The translations under genes were made by a program, and so were the position numbers. From NCBI GenBank assembly GCA_023512835.1, contig CM042085.1:49271069-49335068 (forward strand): a stretch of DNA of 64,000 nucleotides. Direction: 5' to 3'. The notes under the pieces were generated by a model. It was not told the origin of the DNA. It ran no database searches and saw nothing but the letters and a program-made list of their open reading frames with translations. Below, piece by piece: positions 21,860 through 32,600 of this stretch; the stretch's first letter is position 1, and each line of letters begins with the position of its first letter. The DNA is from Taxillus chinensis. Lineage: Eukaryota > Streptophyta > Magnoliopsida > Santalales > Loranthaceae.

Positions 21860-22990
21860 ATTATGGGGAGGTCCAGGCTGGTCCAATTGTTCAATGGCTG
21901 GTTGGGATCCTCTCGCACTAAATGAACCATCTCGCTTGGTGCATGCTCATTTGTGTCTAATACGGCTACAGTCCCCGTCTTGGGCTCAGGTTGGCTCTTA
22001 TGGATAAACCCTCCACTCCGGAATGTAACATTCAAAGGGGGAAAGCTTCTCCTTTCTTCTTGTACTGGCCTTTTCTGCAATCCTGCCATTCTGACTTCTC
22101 TCTTCTTGATAGCTTCCCTCTGTCTGTCAGCTTTTGTAGGGACGTAGCCTAGCCCAAACTTTTCGGTGTTTTCTCGGATGGTCAGGGGTTTCTAAATCCC
22201 TTGAGCTGTCAGGCCTAATCCTTGCCCCAGTTTGTACCCCTGTTTGATCATAGTGGCTGCAACCATTTTTGCTGCCTTCGAGAGACAATGGTCTGGGGCA
22301 GAAGCGACATTCACCATCTCAAAAGCCCGATAGGAGCATTCTAGAACATCTTCGTTGCTTTCAAATATAAGGAACTGATGCCGGTTTGGTGACGAGGAAA
22401 CTTGTCTCACCAGAGATGCAAATGAGCTGGTCCCCCATTGCAAACTTCATCTTCTGGTGGAGACTTGATGGCACCGCTCCTGCCATGTGGATCCAGGGTC
22501 TCCCCAACAAACAGCTGTAATATGGCGTGATGTCCATCACCTGAAATTCCACCGTAAAAGTAGTTGGCCCAATCATGAGTGGAATATCTAGAGTTCCCAC
22601 CACGTCACACTTTCCTCCATCGAATGCTCGTACCTTCATCGTACAGGGACGCATATAGGACGCGTCAATTGGAAGTTACTGCAGTATATGCAATGGCATA
22701 ATGTTCAAGGCCGAGCCGTTGTCAATGAGTACGCGGGCTATGGTGTGCTCCTTGCATTTGACCGTGATGTGCAAAGCTTTTATATATCCTTTCCCTTCCT
22801 GGGGTAGCTCGTCATCTCCAAAGCTAATGACGTTGTTCATGATGAGGTTACTGGCGATTCCGTCAACATTTGCCACTGAGACGGTCGGTGGAACATAGGC
22901 TTGGCTCAGAACTTTCAGCAGTGCTTCCCGGTGAGGTTGGGAATCCATCATTAATGAGAGCAAGGAGATGCGAGCCGGTTGTCGGCTTAG
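21860..22990 (-). pseudogene. Protease with C-terminal G-patch, Tat1
   Basis: The protease motif reads LIDNGSALN (about 22705-22735), with DNGS in place of the usual DTGS/DSGA, followed by YYSCLLGRPWIH near 22500. Downstream, KMVAATMIKQGYKLGQGLG (22205-22265) is a G-patch-like glycine motif. The frame is broken by stop codons, one after LHILQ (22676) and one after AQGI (22192) where Tat3 reads CAG. The C-terminal piece (21856-22089) leads into the intron donor. The better preserved Tat3 copy is at 58208-59346. Confidence 0.85.
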
Positions 22991-25338
22991 CTGATCCACA
23001 ATATTATACTTGCTCTGTTTCATGAATTTCAGGAATTCCAATGTCTCTTTTTCAATGACCGGTGCTCCTTTCTTTGTTGCCTCCAGCGTTGGCTCAATGT
23101 TTAGTTCTACAGCTTTTTCCTTCCTTGCTTTGTCAGCCATATCAGGGGCATAAGCCTTACCACTCCTAGTTATCTTCTCTGCTGCGGTGGCTCCCTGGAC
23201 TACTTCACAACTGTAATTCCATGGGACTGCTTTATCAGTTTTATAGGGGAAAGGAGCAGGAACACCTATGGTGAGGGGTGCAATTCCATGCGGTAGTTGT
23301 GGGATTTCGGTCCTTTCCCCCTTGTCTGGCACGAGACTTGAGGCATGGATAGTAAGAGGCTTGATTCCATGTGGCAGTAACGGGTTCTCCGGAGACTTAC
23401 CAGTTAAGACAAGGGGTGTTGGCACCCATGGCGATTTGTGTGAATGATCTTCTTGGATCATGTGGCTTTGGTTGTCCATTCCTCCTCTTGAGAATTCTAT
23501 CATCCTTTGGTCCATGAGTTTTTGCACCACCTCGGAAAACTCAGTGCATTCTACGATGTCATGTCCCCGTGACATCTTGTGATAAGGGCATTGTTTTTCC
23601 CCATCTATTCCTTTTCCTACCCTTGGCGTGTCTTTAGCAAGTATATAGCCATGTTCCTGTAATAGAGTAAACAAATGTGTTTTCTCCATTTGTACTTGGG
23701 AGACCCTTTCCAGCCGTGCTTCATTTTCGATACTAGCAACATTATTGGAGTGTTCTGGGAGAGGATTGTTGTTCACATTTGGCGTCCCAGACAGTGCGGA
23801 GAAATCCAGCCATTTTGCATCCTTTAATGCCTGAACCTTCCTTTTGAATGTTATACAATTCTCGATATCATGTCCAGCTCCACCTGCATGATACTCACAT
23901 CTAGCATCCTGGCTTATACCAGGCCGGGGGGAGGAGTCTTTATTTCTCCCAAGGGTATAGGAGTTACCATCCTTGCTTCTAAAAGCTTGGGATATAATTC
24001 GGCATATGTCATTGGGATCGGGTCGAACTCCTGTCGTGGTCGGCGAGAAGCCTGGTTCGCTCCTGCTTGCTGGGTCTGGGCCTTCGGTTGCCCCTGTCCT
24101 TGGAATGAGGCTCCCGGTCCTTCCTGACTTGCTGGCCTTGGTTGCTCTGGGTATGGCACTCTCGGTTGAAACGGATTAGGTGTCATTGGATATGGAAATG
24201 GAACCCCTCCTTGCGGCAGGTATGGCAAGAATTGGGGAGGTGGTGCAGGTGCAGCATAAGCAGCTACCGGTGACCCTCTGTAACACCCTGACGCTTGGTA
24301 GAATGTTGGTTGTATTGACTGGTGCGCTTGGTATACCAGGTTGCTCTCATTTTCCTTCTTCTTTGCTGGTGGTTGAAACCGTTTTGATGCCTCAGCCGCA
24401 TCACCCTTTAGCTTTCCTCCTTTAATTCCACTTTCTACGCGTTCACCGGATGCAACCAAGTCTGCAAAGCTGTTGGAGACATTACCTATCAACTTCTCGT
24501 AGTATACGCCTTTTAGTGTGTTGATAAAAAGAGTGGTGAGTTCTCTTTCAGTAAGAGGAGGTTGGACCTCCACAGTGGCCTCTCTCCATCTTCGTGCATA
24601 ATCTTTGAAATTCTCCTCGGATCCCTTTTCCATGGACTACAGGGTTAATCGATCCAGCGCTAGTTCAGTGACATGTTTGTACTGTCCCAAGAAGGAAGTA
24701 GCTAATTCTTTCCATGTCTTGACGCGGTTTCCATTTAGCTGAAAGTACCATCGAAGGGATGCCCCAGTTAGGCTTTCCTGGAAACAATGCATGAGGAGCT
24801 TGTCTTCACCAGCATAAGCAGCCATCTTTTGACAGTACATGGCCAAATGTGTCTTTGGACATCGGGTCCCGTTGAATTTTTCAAACTCTGGCATTTTGAA
24901 TTTTGGTGGCAGCACCACTCCAGGGACTAAGCATAAGTCTTGTGGGCTGGTCATGCCATAACTGTTAGTGCCTTCTACGGCTTTCAATCTTTCCTCGAGT
25001 CGGCGTAGAGCGACAGACTCAATATTTTCCTGAGGAGCTGGGGAACCCACCGCTTCCATTACATTTCCTGGTGCGGGCATAGTGAAATGAGTTTGATTTG
25101 GGGTAGGAGGTTGTGCCATAGCAGGATGGTATGTGGGTGCCTGGCTTGGAGCCAGGTTGGGTGACTGAACAGCCTCCTGTCCCTGCTCTTGATGGTGATT
25201 GGTAGTTCCCCCGGTCGGAATTCTTCTTCTTTCTTCAGTCAATTTTGTGAGCATTTCCATTATTGCAGACATTTGCCCCTATAGGGTTTGTTGTGATTGT
25301 TCCAACTCCATGAGTCTGTTCTCTGTTTCTTCTGCCAT
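22991..25338 (-). pseudogene. Gag of Tat1
   Basis: The capsid part (24637-25272) contains PEFEKFNGTRCPKTHLAMYC and SLRWYFQLNGNRVKTWKEL, the retrotransposon gag fold. An in-frame TAG at about 24634 replaces a CAG seen in Tat2 and Tat3. The frame continues at 23914-24633 with KDYARRWREATVEVQPPL and a Pro/Gln-rich stretch. A further segment (up to 23776) has a Cys-His motif CPYHKMSRGHDIVEC, a variant zinc finger. The ATG at 25338 is followed by a TAG after about 19 codons; the ATG at 25272 lies beyond that stop and may be the true start. Confidence 0.87.
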
Positions 25339-25614
25339 TGGCTGCGATTGTGGTATTGGATTGCGCCAGGATCTGAGATTGTAAGAGTGCACAATCCTGG
25401 AGGAAGGCTGCTACCCACCTGGGTACAAGGGAACTTTTATTTGATTTTTCATTTGATATGCATGTATGCATGAATGTCTACGCAGAGGGTTAAAGAAACA
25501 AACAACTTTATTGCAAACAAAACACACAATATAAACACTCAATACAAACATACAATGCTGAAATGCCATGTAAAATGAAAGCTATCACTACATGATCTTA
25601 AGGCATTCTTCCAG
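25339..25614 (-). other. Spacer between ORF1 and gag, Tat1
   Basis: A ~276-bp A/T-rich spacer separates the stop of ORF1 from gag. Corresponding spacers occur in Tat3 (61707-61980) and partly in Tat2 (36545-36665). Nothing recognisable is encoded. Confidence 0.7.
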
Positions 25615-27053
25615 TCATCTCCTAAGGAGTACGATGCCTCTTTCTCTGGGGTGGTCTGCTTCCTCCCTCTGCTTCATTATCGTCTCGATCTGTTTTTCCC
25701 TCAGCTGCAGCCTTTGAAGAGCTCCTTTTAGAGATGCTTCTAGCCTCTGGATCTGCTGCCTTAAAGTCTGATTCTCCTGGAGGATAGCCTTCATGTCTGA
25801 AGTTAGCTGTACCTTGTGTTGTGCCCTCCAAGATATGTATGCTGGGAAAACACTAGGTTTTGAACTGTTGGGTTGGATCTTGTGTGGTGTGGACCATGCT
25901 TGATACATCTTCTTGCCTTCTTCTGTGAGCATGGTTCTGCTGTAAGTGAAGTCACACTCTTCCATGCCAAAGAGCACGGGAATAATCTGATGATGCCCCA
26001 CTTGTCTTGCCACCTGCAGTGGTGCATATGTAGTTCCTCCCCAGGGACCTAAAAGTGGAACCCAATTGTAGTCCCCGCAGCTATATGTCATGGAGACCAC
26101 CGGCATCCAAGGAGCAGTCCAAGTAATGTCAGCTTCTGTGAGGTTCCCCAACTTCTTTTTCCAACTTTCAAAGTTTTTTGGTAGGCTCCACTTGCTGAGC
26201 AGAATATCTAGTAGTGTTGTGGCTGGTACTTGATAAACAGCAGGGAAACGATGAACACTACAGGGGAAATGACCTTGCAACCAAGTACATAGGAGAGGTA
26301 AGCACCCCATGAACTGTCCCGAGCCTTTACTCCTTAGGTAAGTAAGAGATCGGATGGTTTCAGCCAAGATAGTAGGAGTAGGGTCACATCCTTTGAGCAC
26401 CTGCTGGACCAAATCTACATTTGCCCCATCAATGTGGGCCGGTATCCTCGGGAAAATGACTAGCCCATATATAGCTAGTGTAAGCAATTTGTATGCCTCC
26501 GCTTCCGTTGCAGTTTGTATTATTTCTTTGATTGTTGCCCATGGAAGATATTCGCGCCCACCGTAAGTTGTGACCGCCGGTGAGTCCCATACTAGCTTTC
26601 CCATAATCTCGAGAAAGGCCCTTCGGCATGACCTTCTGGGCTCGCGGATAGATTTTCATTTTGTTTTCCACGGGGATATCCAGTAATCTTCGTATTATTC
26701 TATTGTGGGAACAAGATCTAGGATGTTGAAGTTGAAGCACCGCCGTCGAGGTTCCCAAAATAAATGGCTGCCCCCAAAGCATATCCGTATCGGCCGATGC
26801 TCGATTACATGGAGCAAATCCCCAAACCGTTGTATGTATATGCTTTTCCTTTCGTCCGACCACTTGCTTCCATATTGTCTCGTACCTCCTTAGTGTAGTC
26901 CAGCTGATCTTCTATGACAACATGTTCTGCCTTGTAAGCCTCTCCTGGCGGGAAATCTCCAAGGCGAAGTTGAATGTCTCCTGATGCTTGGGCCACTACT
27001 GTGACAGTCTCCTTGTCCTGAAGGCCTTTTAGGAGATGACTGAAAGTTGCCAT
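25615..27053 (-). pseudogene. ORF1 upstream of gag, Tat1 (DUF7745-like)
   Basis: This extra protein of about 470 residues upstream of gag is a hallmark of Ogre elements; its role is unknown. The start is placed at the ATG at 27053 (MATFSHLLKGLQDKET), conserved in Tat3 at 63381. Recognisable features are FDFNG in Tat3, EYRRLLDIP, LTLAIYGLVIFPRIPAHID, ETIRSLTYLRSKGSGQFMGC, TWLQGHF and CGDYNWVPLLGPWGG. These recall the plant DUF7745/plant-mobile-domain-like family as I remember it. A Gln/Leu-rich, probably coiled-coil C-terminus (ENQTLRQQIQRLEASL) ends at 25615. One frameshift lies near 26600. Confidence 0.78.
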
Positions 27054-27689
27054 GCCTATATGAATGATGAATGTCATGTTATGCATGATGATTGGTTAGG
27101 ATGACAAGTCAGGATAAAGCATAAACCAATAGTAAAGACAGTCAAATGTGCAGGGGATGACTTAAGGACTACCCTATAAAACAAAGGTTAGCATGGCATG
27201 GAATGAGCAAACAAAATGTGGGTCAATACCCCTGATGGGCTTTTATTGCTACCCCTATCTTATTCGTTGGTTCCCAAACTTCCTCAGTAGAGGGCTCCGT
27301 ACACCATGGGATTTACCGGAGGGGGATCTTAAAAGGACGTGCCTTAAAAGAACCTCAAGCTTGAGTGAGGAGTCCGAGGCCCCATTGCGGATAATGATCG
27401 ACGCGCTGGGGACCGTACTGAACCTCGCTAACCTAAATTGTGCTAAACCCGGGTATAGGGTTATGCATGAATGCGACAAGTATGGAAAGCAGTAAATCAC
27501 AACTATCATGGTAGTTAAAGCGCATAAATAAATCACAGTTTAAACAACAATTGTATTAAAAATAAATAAGTCACAATTATATCTAAAAATAATTTAGCAT
27601 GACAGTTAAATATATACAACGGCACAATTAAATATAACCTCCTAAGTCCTAGTTCTAGACCTAACTCTCTAAAGTGTTCATTCTTATAT
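27054..27689 (-). other. 5' leader of Tat1
   Basis: About 640 bp lie between the PBS and ORF1. A block of ~240 bp (27250-27490) is strongly conserved in Tat3 (63590-63830). It is open in one frame in both, but substitutions do not look codon-biased. I treat it as an RNA leader, perhaps with packaging function, rather than a gene. Confidence 0.65.
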
Positions 27690-27707
27690 TCCCCAGCAGA
27701 GTAGCCA
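27690..27707 (-). other. Primer binding site, tRNA-Arg type (Tat1)
   Basis: The minus strand reads TGGCTACTCTGCTGGGGA two bases inside the 5' LTR. This is close to the complement of the 3' end of a plant tRNA-Arg, the primer described for Ogre-type elements, with one or two mismatches. Confidence 0.75.
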
Positions 27708-27709
27708 AC

Positions 27710-30700
27710 TGTCATCACTGGTTTTCGTCCGGGCCCTTTTGGGGTGAGCTCAAACTAAACCAATGGTGAGAAAATTTAGAGTCGCCACCAACTGTTTTTT
27801 GGGGTACAGTTGGATACCCTCTACTTTGAGTAGTTTTAAGTGTGTGGTCTGCGTTATCAGATATGGGTTCGGGAGTTGGTTACGTGTAGGGAAGGATTAG
27901 CACCCCTACGACTCCCCTTTCGGTATCTAATTTAGGAGGAGGAGGTTTTATTTTATTTATACTGCCATGACTGGGCTAAGTTAAAAAGTTTATGATTTTT
28001 ATTTGGCTAAGTTATTTATTAAAGTCATGGTAAAAATGGATTTATCCTAAATTTCTAAAGGGAATCCTAAAGGTTTTGGATTTTTGAAGTGGATAATGAG
28101 ATCCTAGGGATTGGTTTGTTTTTTTGTTTTGCTCTTGGAAATCGAAATCCTAAAAAATATTTGTTTATTTTTTCCCCTTTTTTTTGGTTTGAGTTAGAAC
28201 ATGCATTTTGTGTTTGTTTTTCTATATTTTTTGTTGTTTTTTTTTTGTTTTTTTTGTTTTTTTTGTTTTTTTTGTTTTTGTTGGAAGACATTTGGAAAAC
28301 ATTTTATGAAAACATTTTCAAAACATGTTGTTGAAGAGATTTAAAAAAAACATTTTATTAGAAAAAACGTTTTGTTTTGTTTTGTTTTTTTTGTTCGTTT
28401 TTCTGTTTTGTTTTGTTTTTCGTTTGTTTGTTTGTTTGTTTGTTTGTTTTGTTTTCTTCTTTTTTTTTTTGAAAACATTTTGAAAATTATTTATTGAAAA
28501 CGTTTTGAAAAACATGTTTGTTTTTTTTGTGTTTTTTTTTTGAAATTGAAAATGCATATATCAAAATAGATGTGGAGTGTGTGAGTGTGACATCCACAAA
28601 AATAAAATCACTCTTTTTTTCTTTTCTTTTTGTTGCTTTTCATCTTCTCCTTTTGCTCTCTCCTTTTTTCTTTTCTTTCTTTCTTCTCTTCTTTTTTTTC
28701 TTTTATTTTTACTATACTTTACATATTACAACATACACATAGGAAGAAATATAGGAAAACAAAATGAAAAAGGCTGAAAAGGGATTACACCAAATATAGA
28801 TAAGCTCAAAACAAAAACTAGAAAATGCTAAAAAAACAATTACATTAAATATAGATACAAATAAGCTGAAAAAGTAGTGAAAAGATAAGGGCTGAAGCTT
28901 TGCAACGCCAATCTTCTGCTTGAGCTCCTGCCGGCGCTGATAATCACTTGCTTAGAACCAATAAGATCTGACAGCGAGGTTTGTGAGGGGGATTTCTTGA
29001 TATTTGAAGAGTGGAGTGGTGTATTTTCTGGGTTTGAGTTTTTTGATGACTGGAAATAAGAAGAGTAGGCGTGAGAAATAGGGGATTGGAAAGGGATTGG
29101 TGTCTATTATGTTTTTTTTGCTTGCCGAACACGCAGAAAAAAGGTCAAGTTGGGACTGTTTTTGTGTTTTTTTTTTCTTGCTGAGAAAAAAAAAGGAGCT
29201 GGAGTGAGATAGGAGAGAAAGAGGATGAAGGAGTAATGTTGATTGCAGAAGACTGGGCGTTTAATCTGAGAGGATGGCAGTCAGGGAGGCGTGGAAGAGT
29301 GATCTTTTTTCTGGTTTTTGAGTTTCTCTCTTTTTTTTACTCTCTGTTTTTTTCTTTTCTCTCTCTGTTTTTTTTTTGCTCTCTCTGGTTTGCAGGTTTC
29401 TTTTCCCACGATGATGGCTCTCTCTCTGTGTTTTTTTTTTCACGATGATGGCTCTCTCTTTTTTTTTTTGGCTCTCTTCAATGAAAACCCCCCTCTTTTT
29501 TTTTTCAGCTATGGGATGGATGACTGCATCTTAAGGGCTACAGAAAATTTTTTGGCTGGATTATCATTAATTGCTGCATTTAATGCTCTATTATGAAGGC
29601 AGCGTTTTTAATTGCAGATTTTGTATTTTGTCTAGTGGACAGCTTGTGCGGGAAACAGGGGAGCTCGTGATTGCCTTTTTGAATTTGTATTTTAGCAGCA
29701 CATGTGATTGACAGGTTGGTGAGTGATTCTTTGTTAGGTGGCCAGCGCATAAAACAAGCCTCGTGAATAAACAGCGAGAGAAATAAGCCAGCGAGGAAGC
29801 CAGCGAGAAAAATCAGCGAAGGCAAAAAAAAGGGTCGGAGGTTCGAAGTGTCGGCAGGTCGGAGCGTCGGCAGCGAGGCTTCGAGGGTCGAAGGGTCGGA
29901 GGTGGAAGGCGTACGGGTGCCGCGGGTCGAAGGCGTCGTAGCGAGGCTTCGAGGGTCGCGGGCGTCGAAGTGTCGGCAGCGAGGCTTCGAGGGTCAAAGG
30001 GTCGAAGGTCAGAAATCAGCAGGTCAACGGGGCTTCGAGGCTTCGAGGCTTCGGGGCTTCGAGCTTCGGGACTTCGGGGCTTCGGGACTTCGAGGCTTCG
30101 AGCTTCGAGGCTTCGATCTTCGGGACTTCGGGGCTTCGAGCTTCGGGCTTCGAGGCTTCGGGGCTTCGAGGCTTCGAGGTTCGGGACTTCGGGGCTTCGA
30201 GCTTCGAGGCTTCGAGGCTTCAAGCTTCGGGGTCAATGGGTCGAAGTGTCGGCAGGTCAACGGTCAACGGTCAACCCTTTTTTTTTTACCTTTTTACTCC
30301 CACCAAAAATGCAAAAATGGATAACCTTCCAGGAATTGTTTGGGGAGATCCGTATTCGCCTACATAGGCATTTTGAAGAGTTTCGCATGATCACTTTTGC
30401 GGGCAGTTTGACCAGGGGCATTGACCGTCTTTTGGCAAGTTTGACTTTTTCCAACGAAAGTTGTTTTGGCCATAACTTCTTCATTTTAGGTTCGATTTGA
30501 GCTCGGTCAAGTGCGTTGGTCTCCAATTTTCATCCTCCATCACCTGGTATTGGTCTTGGGGTGCTTCAAGGACTTGTAGCAAAAGTCATTAATTTTGAAC
30601 TCCCCCATCCGTGTCAATTGTATCCATCTCGTGCAGATTGGGGTAGACCATTCCTTGGAAGTACGGGATCATTGTGGACCTATTCAATAAGGTATATGGC

Positions 30701-30763
30701 ATGGGCAGAAAGGTATATCAAATGGGGTTAGTATGTCCAACCCGAACAAAATAGGGTCCTACA
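27710..30763 (-). repeat. Tat1 5' LTR
   Basis: This LTR of 3054 bp is colinear with 4069-7105. The difference in length comes mainly from homopolymer and short-repeat tracts. The TTCG array corresponding to 6206-6600 lies at 29838-30245 with a different arrangement of units. No host gene is present. Confidence 0.95.
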
Positions 30764-30768
30764 CTCCC
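30764..30768. other. Target-site duplication CTCCC, right copy (Tat1)
   Basis: Identical to 4064-4068. LTR A resumes immediately after it. Confidence 0.95.
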
Positions 30769-30809
30769 CACGCAAGATGCTCCAGCAGTAACCAACAGCT
30801 CTCCTTCCT

Positions 30810-30854
<45 letters not shown>

Positions 30855-31394
30855 GATGACTGTAGTGGCTGAAGAAAACCCTAACCCTAGAACAAGGAGT
30901 CTTCACCTCTTTATATAGACAACTCAAACCCCAAAACGACATAGTTTTGATTAAATGAATCCCAGCATCAAAACGACATAGTTTTGATGACAGGCTACAA
31001 CCTTTTTGCAACCACACAGGACAAAGCACTCATAATTTCACCATGGTCCTTTAGCAAAAGAGGATCAGAACAACAAAACAAAGGTAATAGAGGCTGCACG
31101 GGAGAAAGGCCTTTCTCACGGGCACCTCCAAATGCTCTAGAATTTCACCACAAGCCTTGGAACATCATCAGGAAGGCTCCCATGCAAAAATCTCACTGCA
31201 CGTGAAAAGCCATTCTCACGTGCATTCTCACGTGCACTCCCTATTGGGCTCAAACTTTGCCTCTTGCTTGCTCATCAACATACAAGATGATTAAGCCAAA
31301 GTGTGTGGAAAGAAAACTCCCTAAAACTCAACAATTTCCACCTAAAAGGGCAAAACTAACTAACTCCTCACATCCCAAAATACGGGTCATTACA
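30769..31394 (-). repeat. Chromovirus A 5' LTR, proximal part with promoter
   Basis: This continues the LTR from 4068 and starts TGTAATGACCCG on the minus strand at 31394. It contains a CT microsatellite (30813-30852), a TATA box (30908-30919 on the minus strand) and two palindromic modules at 30930-30951 and 30967-30988. In both modules the central ACGT has become ACAT on the plus strand while the arms are largely kept. Repeated CACGTGA motifs (31190-31235) resemble those in B, C and D. Confidence 0.9.
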
Positions 31395-31399
31395 TGACA

Positions 31400-32600
31400 T
31401 GTCACACCCCCAAATTCCAAGGAACCTAGAATCAGGAACGTGACTTCCCCATGCCCGTACCCAAGGGTCAAGGGGTTGATGACTAGCACCGATATGGACT
31501 ACACAGCGGGTGCTGTCTGAGATATACCTGTACAATCATACATCAGGGGTATTCCTGTACATTTTCATATGCCATGAAGCTAAGAAAAATAATTTATTAA
31601 TAGTAGAGTCATGCTATAAATCCAATACAACTTTCACGGACCCTCGTTTGGATATTCAAATAATAAAACCAATTATGTCTTACAAAATCCATAAACTAAG
31701 TTTTGCAAAATGTGAAATAAATAACAATTAACTTTGGAGCAGCTTCTAGCGAATGAGTTGATACTTGAAACATGTTAAAAAAGTACGGGTGAACACAAAT
31801 GCCCACTAGGTGATCTCCATCTGCTCACCATCCAACAACATGAAATCTTAAGTATACATGATCGGTGTATACTTGTGCTAGGGTAATGTCCTATTCTATC
31901 ACAGAAAGTTTACATTAAAGCACAAAATATGACATCACACACATTACATTTCATTCCTTAAAGATTCGTACCAGACAATTCAATCATCAATGGGACTCTC
32001 GCAACCAACTCCAAGGATCTCAGTCACTACCAGATGACTATATGTGGGATTTGCAGTGTCCCTAACGACAACCTGCCACATATGGGACCTGGGTTAACCA
32101 GCCACGTATGGGATCTACGGCCTCTTGCCACCATGTGTGAGACTCGCAGTTAACCCAACCAACTCCATCACCAAATCCACTCATATAATTAATAAACAGG
32201 ATTTTCAATAGTCAATAATCAATACAACAACCCTAAAAATACTTAAATCACCAAATAAATAGTAACGCACCACAAAAGGATATATATATATATATATATA
32301 TCAACACATTGATAATATTAGGCTGTAAATAATATTTTTCTTTCTTTTTAATATCAAATTAATAATATCACGCTACAAATTATATTTTCAAAGTTAATTT
32401 AATAATATCAAGCTCAAACGCTATATTTAACATATCAAATTATTAATATCAAGCTACCAATAATAATTTTAATATCAAACTATTAATATCAAGTCTCAAA
32501 TAATATATATATATATATATTTCAATATTAAACTATCAATATTAAACGATAAATATTTTTTTCTATTGCCAAACTATCAATATTTAGTTATAAATAATAT
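31400..32600 (-). repeat. LTR-like sequence E, minus orientation
   Basis: It opens TGTCACACCCCC five bases after the end of LTR A. Read on the minus strand, that is a TGACA-type LTR end preceded by a CCCCTTGACCCTTGGGTACG block, similar to the ends of the other gypsy LTRs here. It continues with short dispersed repeats (TGGGATCTACGG-like, 32035-32150), two TA microsatellites (32281-32300 and about 32503-32521) and an AT-rich, TATCAA-containing imperfect repeat (32330-32600). No protein domain is visible. The other boundary is unclear. Confidence 0.5.

Larger units (their letters stand above)
4069..30763 (-). mobile_element. Tat1, full-length Tat/Ogre-type Ty3/gypsy retrotransposon with nested chromovirus B
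   Basis: This is a complete minus-strand element of about 26.7 kb, or about 17.7 kb without the nested B element. It has two ~3.04 kb LTRs, flanking CTCCC duplications, a tRNA-Arg-type PBS at 27690-27707 and a polypurine tract at 7106-7122. On the minus strand the order is ORF1, gag, protease with G-patch, intron, RT, RNase H, archaeal-type RNase H, integrase. The extra ORF1, the second RNase H, the intron and the size are hallmarks of the Tat/Ogre group. All coding parts carry stops or frameshifts, so the copy is not autonomous as it stands. Confidence 0.93.

Noticed and set aside
25615..27053. ORF1 as a host gene of the plant-mobile-domain type
   Set aside because: It lies at the same place in two Tat elements between leader and gag, inside the LTR boundaries, so it belongs to the element.
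31510..31731. Small open frame in LTR-like E
   Set aside because: Only 73 codons, no recognisable domain and no conservation seen elsewhere in the window.
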